From NCBI GenBank assembly GCA_964527325.1, contig CAZGNU010000028.1, positions 1 through 21,018 on the forward strand: 21,018 bases of DNA, read 5' to 3'. Shown piece by piece: positions 16,218-21,018 of the stretch. The notes beneath the pieces are model-generated. The model was not told the DNA's origin and ran no database searches. It saw nothing but the letters and a program-made list of their open reading frames with translations. The DNA is from UBA6164 sp964527325. GTDB lineage: Bacteria > Patescibacteriota > Gracilibacteria > BD1-5 > UBA6164. The translations under genes were made by a program, and so were the position numbers. Every line of letters begins with the position of its first letter. Position 1 is the stretch's first letter.

Positions 16218-17291
16218 ATGAAAAAAATTTTAGTTTGATTGTCATGAGGTGTAGATTCAGCAGTTTCTGCTTATTTATTAAAAAAGCAGGGGTATGATGT
16301 AACTGCTTGATTCATGATAAATTATTTAGCTCCAGAATGAGAATATTGTCCTACAAAAGAGGATATAGAGGTTGCAAAATGCGTTGCAGCTTTTTTAGAT
16401 ATTCCTTTTTTTACATTTGATTATAGAAAAACTTATTCAAAAAAAGTTTTAGATTATATGTATACTTGATACAAAAAAGGAATCACACCAAATCCTGATA
16501 TAATGTGTAATAGTGAAGTCAAATTTAAAGTATTTTTAGAGGAAGCATTAGAACATGGGTTTGATGGAGTTGCTATGGGACATTATGCTAAAATAAGCCC
16601 ACCCCCTAACCCCCTCCCTCGTAAGGAGGGGGGAGAATACCATCTTCTAAAATGAAAAGACGAAAAAAAAGATCAATCATATTTTTTAGCATGATTAAAA
16701 CAGTTTCAGCTTAGTAAAGCATTATTTCCAATAGGTGATTTAGAAAAATCAGAGGTTAGGAAGATAGCTTTAGAGGTTTGATTACCAAATGCAAAAAGAA
16801 AAGATTCTCAATGAATTTGTTTTGTCTGAAAAGTTGATATGAGTAAATTTTTGGAAAAGAAAATCAAACCAAAACCATGAGTTGTAAAAGATACTTCATG
16901 AAAAGTATTATGACAGCATAAGTGAGTGTATTATTACACTATATGACAAAGAAAAGGTCTTGATATTTGATGACAAGCAGAACCAATTTTTGTAGTAAAA
17001 AAAGACATAGAAAATAATGAAATAATAGTTTGAAATAGTAATGATTTAGAATTATTTGATGATAAATTATTTGTTTCAGAATTTCATTATCTATGAAAAA
17101 ATAACTTTAAATTTCCACTAAAAGTAAAATGTAAAATCAGATACAGACAATCCGATCAAAATTGTACTATTTTTAAGGAAAAGGATAGGTATAGAGTTGA
17201 ATTCATAGAAAAACAAAGAGCAATAGCAAGCTGACAAATATGTGCTGTGTATTTGGATGATGATTTGGTTATGAGTGGAGTTATAAATTAG
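16218..17291 (+). CDS. mnmA: tRNA-specific 2-thiouridylase MnmA with in-frame palindromic insertion
   Basis: 357 residues with UGA as Gly. It makes the 2-thio group of U34 in tRNA-Lys, -Glu and -Gln using ATP and a sulfur relay. Seen: PP-loop LSGGVDSAVSAYLL at the N-terminus, TPNPDIMCN with catalytic Cys97, GHYAKI, LLKGKDEKKDQSYFL, DSQGICFVG with Cys201, and the C-terminal TIGQRKGLDIGG and KVKCKIRYRQ. Residues about 127-140 (SPPPNPLPRKEGGE) replace the short loop normally found between GHYA and the YxLLKxxD motif and come from a GC-rich palindrome. As this is a surface loop between conserved blocks, function is probably kept. The 3' end overlaps the convergent channel gene by 11 bases. Confidence 0.95.
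16597..16637. repeat. GC-rich palindromic element inserted in frame in mnmA
   Basis: Stem CCCCCTCC (16610-16617) with GGAGGGGG (16625-16632), preceded by GCCCACCCCCTAA. Its reverse complement is almost identical to the intergenic copy at 3653-3692, and it shares its layout with the copies at 455, 3938 and 9201. It stands out as GC-rich within an AT-rich gene. Confidence 0.85.
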
Positions 17292-18141
17292 TTCCACATT
17301 TTTTACAAAACTTTGCATTTCAATCATTTTCTGAGTCACATTTTTCACATTTAAGTGTTTTTTCTCAAAATGATATTATTTTTGTTGATTCTATAAAAAT
17401 AATAACTGTGATAGTTGATAGCATTGTTATTAGTATTGGTCACAAGATCATTAGGAAGCTTGCTATAATTTTTCATCATGTGCTGTGTGGGATCATATCT
17501 CAGTATCATGTTGTAGTCATAGTTACAATAGCCCACCAGAATGTTTGAGGGATTGAGCTGAAACTTACTATATCTCACCAATTTTGTTCAAATAGATAAA
17601 CTAAAGTAGAAAATATAACTAAAGCCATTAATATAATAAAAATAGCTGATAAATATTCTATTTTGTGTTTATTTATTCATTTCCAAATTTTTGAGATAAT
17701 TGGTATTCTAACTACTAGTTCAAATATTCTGAACACTCTGAATATTCTAAAAAGTGCAAAAAAGGCATAACTTCAGGTACCATACATTATAATTAATATA
17801 AAAAATGGCAAAAATGATAATAAATCAAGAACATTTAGTAATCTAAAAGGGAATTGTTTCTTGTGTCATGAATATTTCCATCTATATAAATATTCAATTA
17901 AAAATACACTTGATATAAAAAAGTCTACTAAAAATATTTCTAATAAATATTTATCCCCAAATCAAGGTATTGTATACAGTCATACAATAATAACAGACAA
18001 TACTATCAAAAATATTATTGCGTAATTTGCCCATAATCAAATCTTAGTTTCTGTATGCTCAAATATTGTATTTTTATCCTCATCTGAAACCACATAATTG
18101 TTCTTTCAAAAAGAGAATTTGTTTTTTATAAAATTAAACAT
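17281..18141 (-). CDS. Voltage-gated potassium channel with C-terminal zinc ribbon
   Basis: 286 residues with UGA as Gly, ATG at 18141-18139. Six membrane segments are visible: S1 WANYAIIFLIVLSVIIVGLY, S2 FLVDFFISSVFLIEYLYRW, S3 LLNVLDLLSFLPFFIL, S4 FRIFRVFRIFELVVR with arginines every third residue, S5 YLSAIFIILMALVIFSTLVY, pore helix TFWWAIVTM and S6. The selectivity filter TTTGYGD is at residues 209-215, both glycines as UGA. The soluble C-terminus has a CX2C-X10-CX2C zinc ribbon (Cys265, 268, 279, 282). It conducts K+ across the cytoplasmic membrane, gated by voltage. It converges on mnmA with an 11-base overlap. Confidence 0.93.
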
Positions 18142-18210
18142 ATAGTTTTTGTTAATATATTTATAGTTATTTTAACATACTTTTTTTTATAAGACAAAAA
18201 TCTGATTATT

Positions 18211-18285
18211 ATGAGAAGATTTGAGATTTTTATTTTTTTATTTGCAATTATATACTTATTATATACAATAAATAAAATTATTTAA
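18211..18285 (+). CDS. Possible 24-residue single-span membrane peptide
   Basis: ATG to TAA, no UGA needed: MRRFEIFIFLFAIIYLLYTI and four more residues. Two arginines then a hydrophobic span is what a small membrane protein looks like, but AT-rich spacer DNA readily produces such ORFs. It lies in the 158-base gap between the divergent channel and recQ genes, directly upstream of recQ. Confidence 0.2.
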   Translation: MRRFEIFIFLFAIIYLLYTINKII

Positions 18286-18299
18286 CAAAACAACATTTT

Positions 18300-20567
18300 A
18301 TGACAAACAAACTAACAAAAATACTACAAGAACAATTTAAACTAGAAGCTTTTAGGGATTGACAAGAAGAAGTTATTCAAAGTGTGGTAGATTGAAAAGA
18401 TACACTTGTTTTTATGCCGACTGGATGAGGTAAATCTCTTACTTATCAGTTACCAGGAATGTGTAGAGAATGAGTAACTTTGGTTATTTCACCTTTAATA
18501 TCTTTGATGAAGGATCAGGTTGATAAATTAAACGAATTAGGTATTAGAACAGAGTTAATTAATTCTACAATTGATAGACATGATATTAGTATTATTTTAA
18601 ATGAATTATCAGATCCAAATACTGATATAAAATTTTTGTATATTGCTCCTGAAAGACTTAATAGTAGGGAATTTGTCAGAGTTATATCAGGGGTAAAAAT
18701 TGCACTTGTTGCAATTGATGAAGCTCATTGTATTAGTCAATGGTGACATGATTTTAGACCTAGTTACATGAAGATAAATAAGTTTTTAGAAGATTTAGAT
18801 AGGGGGACTTTCCCAATAGCAGCACTTACAGCAACTGCAACGAAAAAAGTAAGAGCTGATATAGTTAAAAGATTATGACTTGAAGATTATAATTCATTTA
18901 CAGCATGATTTGATAGAAAAAATATAAAAATTATTGTTCGTGAAATATCTAATAAAAAAGAAAAAATAGCAAAAGTAGAAGAAATATTAAACAATACAAA
19001 AGGTTCAGGAATTATATATTGTGCTTCTAGAAAAGCTGTGAAAGAGGTTTATGATTCTTTAATAGAAAAAGGAGTAAAAGCTTGAATGTATACTGGAGCA
19101 ATGACTCCTGATCTTAGAGAACAAGAACAAAATGCTTTTATGACTGATGAATATAAAGTAATAGTAGCTACAAACGCTTTTGGTATGTGAATAGATAAAA
19201 AAGATATTAGATTTGTTATCCATTATAATTTGCCTGGTAGTATCGAAAATTATTATCAAGAAGTATGAAGAGCTGGTAGAGACTGAAAACCTAGTTTTTG
19301 AGTAGTTATAGCTTCATTTTGAGATACAAAAATTCAAGAATTTTTTATAGAAAATACTTATCCTTCAAAAGAAGAAATATTAAAACTTTATGATTATTTA
19401 TATTCTAGGGAAAATGAGTGAAGTTGAAAATGAACTACTATTTTAAAAACATATAATACCATATCAAAGGAATCGAAAATGGATAGTGATATGAAAGTTT
19501 GAAGTGCTTTAAAAATATTAGAAAAATATTGAATTCTAAGAAAATGAGTAGATTCACAAAATAGAGATGAATGATTTAGATGAAGAGGTTTGACTTTGAT
19601 TCAAAATAAAAGAAAACATTCTGAGCTTTTAATTGATTGGAATCATCAAAACTTATTAAAAGAAGAAGCTTATTTTAAATTAGATCAAGTTAAAAAATTA
19701 CTTTTTTATCCAACATGTAGAAAAAGATTTATATTAGAATATTTCTGAGATGAAGAAGATTTAGCAACTTTGTGAGAAAAATGTTGAGCATGTGATTTTT
19801 GTATTGAAAAAAAGAGTTTAGAATGACAAGAAATAGAGGACTTTGTAAATACTTCAGTATTTGCACTAGTTTTAGATGTAGTGAAAGCTATGGATTTAAA
19901 AATCTGAGTTGTAATGATGACCAAATTTTTACGGGGAAGTCGTGATGCTAAAATAATAGAATGGAATATGCATAAAAGAGAAAATTTTTGAGCTTTAGAA
20001 GATCTTACGTCTGAGTTAGTTCAATCAGTAATAGAAGCGCTTATATCACTATGATATTTATACAAATCAGAATGAAAATTCCCACTTTTATGAATAACAG
20101 ATGAATGAAGAGTTGCAATTAATAGAAATGATTTTTTAAGAGATGATAATACAGAATTACAACATTTTATAAAAATAAGACTTTGATCAAAAGCTAAATA
20201 TAAAAAAACAAAATCTTGAAGAAAAAGGGAATCAAAACCAAAATGAGAAACATACAATGAAACTTTAATACTGTTTACAGATTGAAAAACAGTAAGTGAA
20301 ATTTCTGAAATCAGGTGATTAACACAACAAACAATAGAAAATCATTTAATAAAACTATATTCATCTGGAAAAATGACTCTTACTTTAGTAATGAAATTAA
20401 TTAAATTTTCAAATGTAAAATTAATTAAAACAGTAATAAATGAGCATTTTAATAACTGATATGAATGACTAAAGGTTATAAAAGATAAATGCAAAGAATT
20501 ATGAAACGAAGTTTCACGGATAGAAATAAATGCAGCAATTGCGATGATTGATAAGTGAGATTTATAA
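18300..20567 (+). CDS. recQ: RecQ-family ATP-dependent DNA helicase
   Basis: 755 residues with UGA as Gly, longer than E. coli RecQ (609). Motif 0 FRDGQEEVIQSV, Walker A PTGGGKS (residues 40-46), LVISPLISLMKDQV, DEAH box at 140-143 with CISQWGHDFRP (aromatic-rich loop), ALTATAT, then motif IV-VI: GIIYCASR, ATNAFGMGIDK and QEVGRAGRDGKPS. The RQC zinc site is Cys473, 495, 498 and 501, followed by a winged-helix region. No HRDC domain is recognised; instead the C-terminus has a helix-turn-helix (LFTDGKTVSEISEIRGLTQQ, about residue 655 on) like the HTH_40 domain found in some Firmicutes-type RecQ proteins. It unwinds DNA 3' to 5' in recombination and replication-fork repair. A terminator follows. 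Confidence 0.95.
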
Positions 20568-20572
20568 AAATA

Positions 20573-20602
20573 AAAAATTAGTTTGTCAAGCTAGTTTTTT
20601 TG
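20573..20602 (+). terminator. Predicted Rho-independent terminator after recQ
   Basis: AAAAATTAGTTT pairs with AAGCTAGTTTTT (two G-T pairs) around a 3-base loop, and the T-run continues on the 3' side. It separates recQ from the pilB-like gene. Confidence 0.65.
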
Positions 20603-20662
20603 TTTCTTTAACTTATTTATGATAAACTAATATTAATTACCTTTTTATTCTAAAAATACACA

Positions 20663-21018
20663 ATGGATATTCAAGGATTATTAAAAAAGCACTCAAAAAA
20701 AAGAACTCCTACTAAAAATGCAAAAGTAGAGGATCTTTTTGCAACTTCAAGTACATCAAACGATGTACAAAATAGTAAAAATAAAGCTCATGTAGATTCA
20801 GATTTAAACATTGCTTGATATTGAGATAAAAAAGAGGATAGTAAAGTGATTGCTATTGTTAATGATATATTTTTGAATTCTTTTAAACACAAAGCTTCTG
20901 ATATTCATATAGAACCTAGAGAAAAATCTGTCAATGTTAGATTTAGAGTAGATGGTAATTTTATAGATTATGAAAATATTTCTCTGGATTATAGAGATTC
21001 AATTATTGCTAGAATAAA
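20663..21018 (+). CDS. pilB: PilB/GspE-type pilus assembly ATPase, 5' part (runs off the window)
   Basis: First 118 codons only. After a polar, Ser/Lys-rich start (MDIQGLLKKHSKKRTPTKNA) comes the GspE/PilB signature: VIAIVNDIFLNSFKHKASDI, HIEPREKSVNVRFRVDG, and YRDSIIARI. The first block is the usual PxVxLVNxILxxAIxxxASDI motif preceding the ATPase core; the Walker motifs are beyond the window. It would power extension of type IV pili, so it links to the prepilin-like gene at 10290. The region before the shared motif is only about 65 residues, shorter than in PilB proteins with a full N1 (MshEN) domain. T2SS GspE or PilT-like relatives are less likely. Confidence 0.88.

Noticed and set aside
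17118..17581. Minus-strand short ORFs with other frames at the channel gene
   Set aside because: Not in the frame of the channel, which is fully open from 18141 to 17281 with table 25.
18242..18267. TTGCAA...TATACA as a recQ promoter
   Set aside because: Spacer of only 14 bases and weak hexamers; not distinguishable from AT-rich background.
1..21018. UGA as tryptophan (code 4) or many frameshifts and pseudogenes
   Set aside because: UGA falls on invariant glycines, and every gene except the prepilin-like one is open in a single frame of a multiple of three.
1..21018. tRNA, rRNA, CRISPR array, IS element with transposase
   Set aside because: No tRNA cloverleaf, regularly spaced repeats or transposase motifs were seen on either strand; only short palindromic repeats are present.

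Overview
The window reads coherently only if UGA is glycine (translation table 25). Under the standard code almost every gene is shattered. With UGA as Gly, about 20 densely packed genes open in continuous frames, and UGA falls on obligate glycines: the K+ channel filter TTGYGD, the MnmA SGGVDS P-loop, the GHSMGG nucleophile elbow, the RecQ Walker A and a lipobox. Together with strong AT-richness, short intergenic gaps and the gene content, this points to Absconditabacteria (SR1) or Gracilibacteria of the Patescibacteria/CPR. I cannot decide between the two from the sequence. None of the start codons I inspected has a clear Shine-Dalgarno sequence; most sit behind A/T-rich tracts such as AAAATATG.

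Layout. Positions 1-3073 (+): 3' end of a ClpP-like gene with a long extra tail, an IMPACT/YigZ-like protein, a YgjP-type metallopeptidase, a YggS-type PLP protein and a small alpha/beta hydrolase. Positions 3086-5310 (-): a TPR lipoprotein followed by a small unknown protein. Positions 5415-7807 (+): a lipid-linked oligosaccharide flippase and a ProB-like kinase, converging on endonuclease III (-, 7789-8421). Positions 8487-10186 (+): an unknown protein, a UPF0489 protein and thioredoxin. Positions 10290-13493 (+): a very large prepilin-like gene interrupted by UAA. Positions 13538-15311 (-): glycosyltransferase and HrcA. Positions 15445-17291 (+): two small membrane proteins and MnmA, converging on a voltage-gated K+ channel (-, 17281-18141). 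Positions 18300-21018 (+): RecQ and the 5' end of a PilB/GspE ATPase. No gene-free stretch exceeds 300 bases.

Two things stand out. First, the gene at 10290 joins a type IV prepilin N-terminus to LamG domains and three modules resembling phage tail-fibre proteins. This suggests a pilus-borne adhesin, and the window also carries pilus-ATPase, flippase and glycosyltransferase genes that fit a surface-oriented lifestyle. Its frame is open for 1067 codons except for one UAA exactly where a UGA glycine would be expected, one transition away. Second, GC-rich palindromic elements are scattered through this AT-rich DNA. Several lie in frame inside housekeeping genes (MnmA, the TPR lipoprotein, and UPF0489 with two unrelated elements), and another supplies the tail and stop of the ClpP-like gene. 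They resemble coding-tolerant REP/RPE-type mobile palindromes.

All identifications were made by reading; no database search was run.
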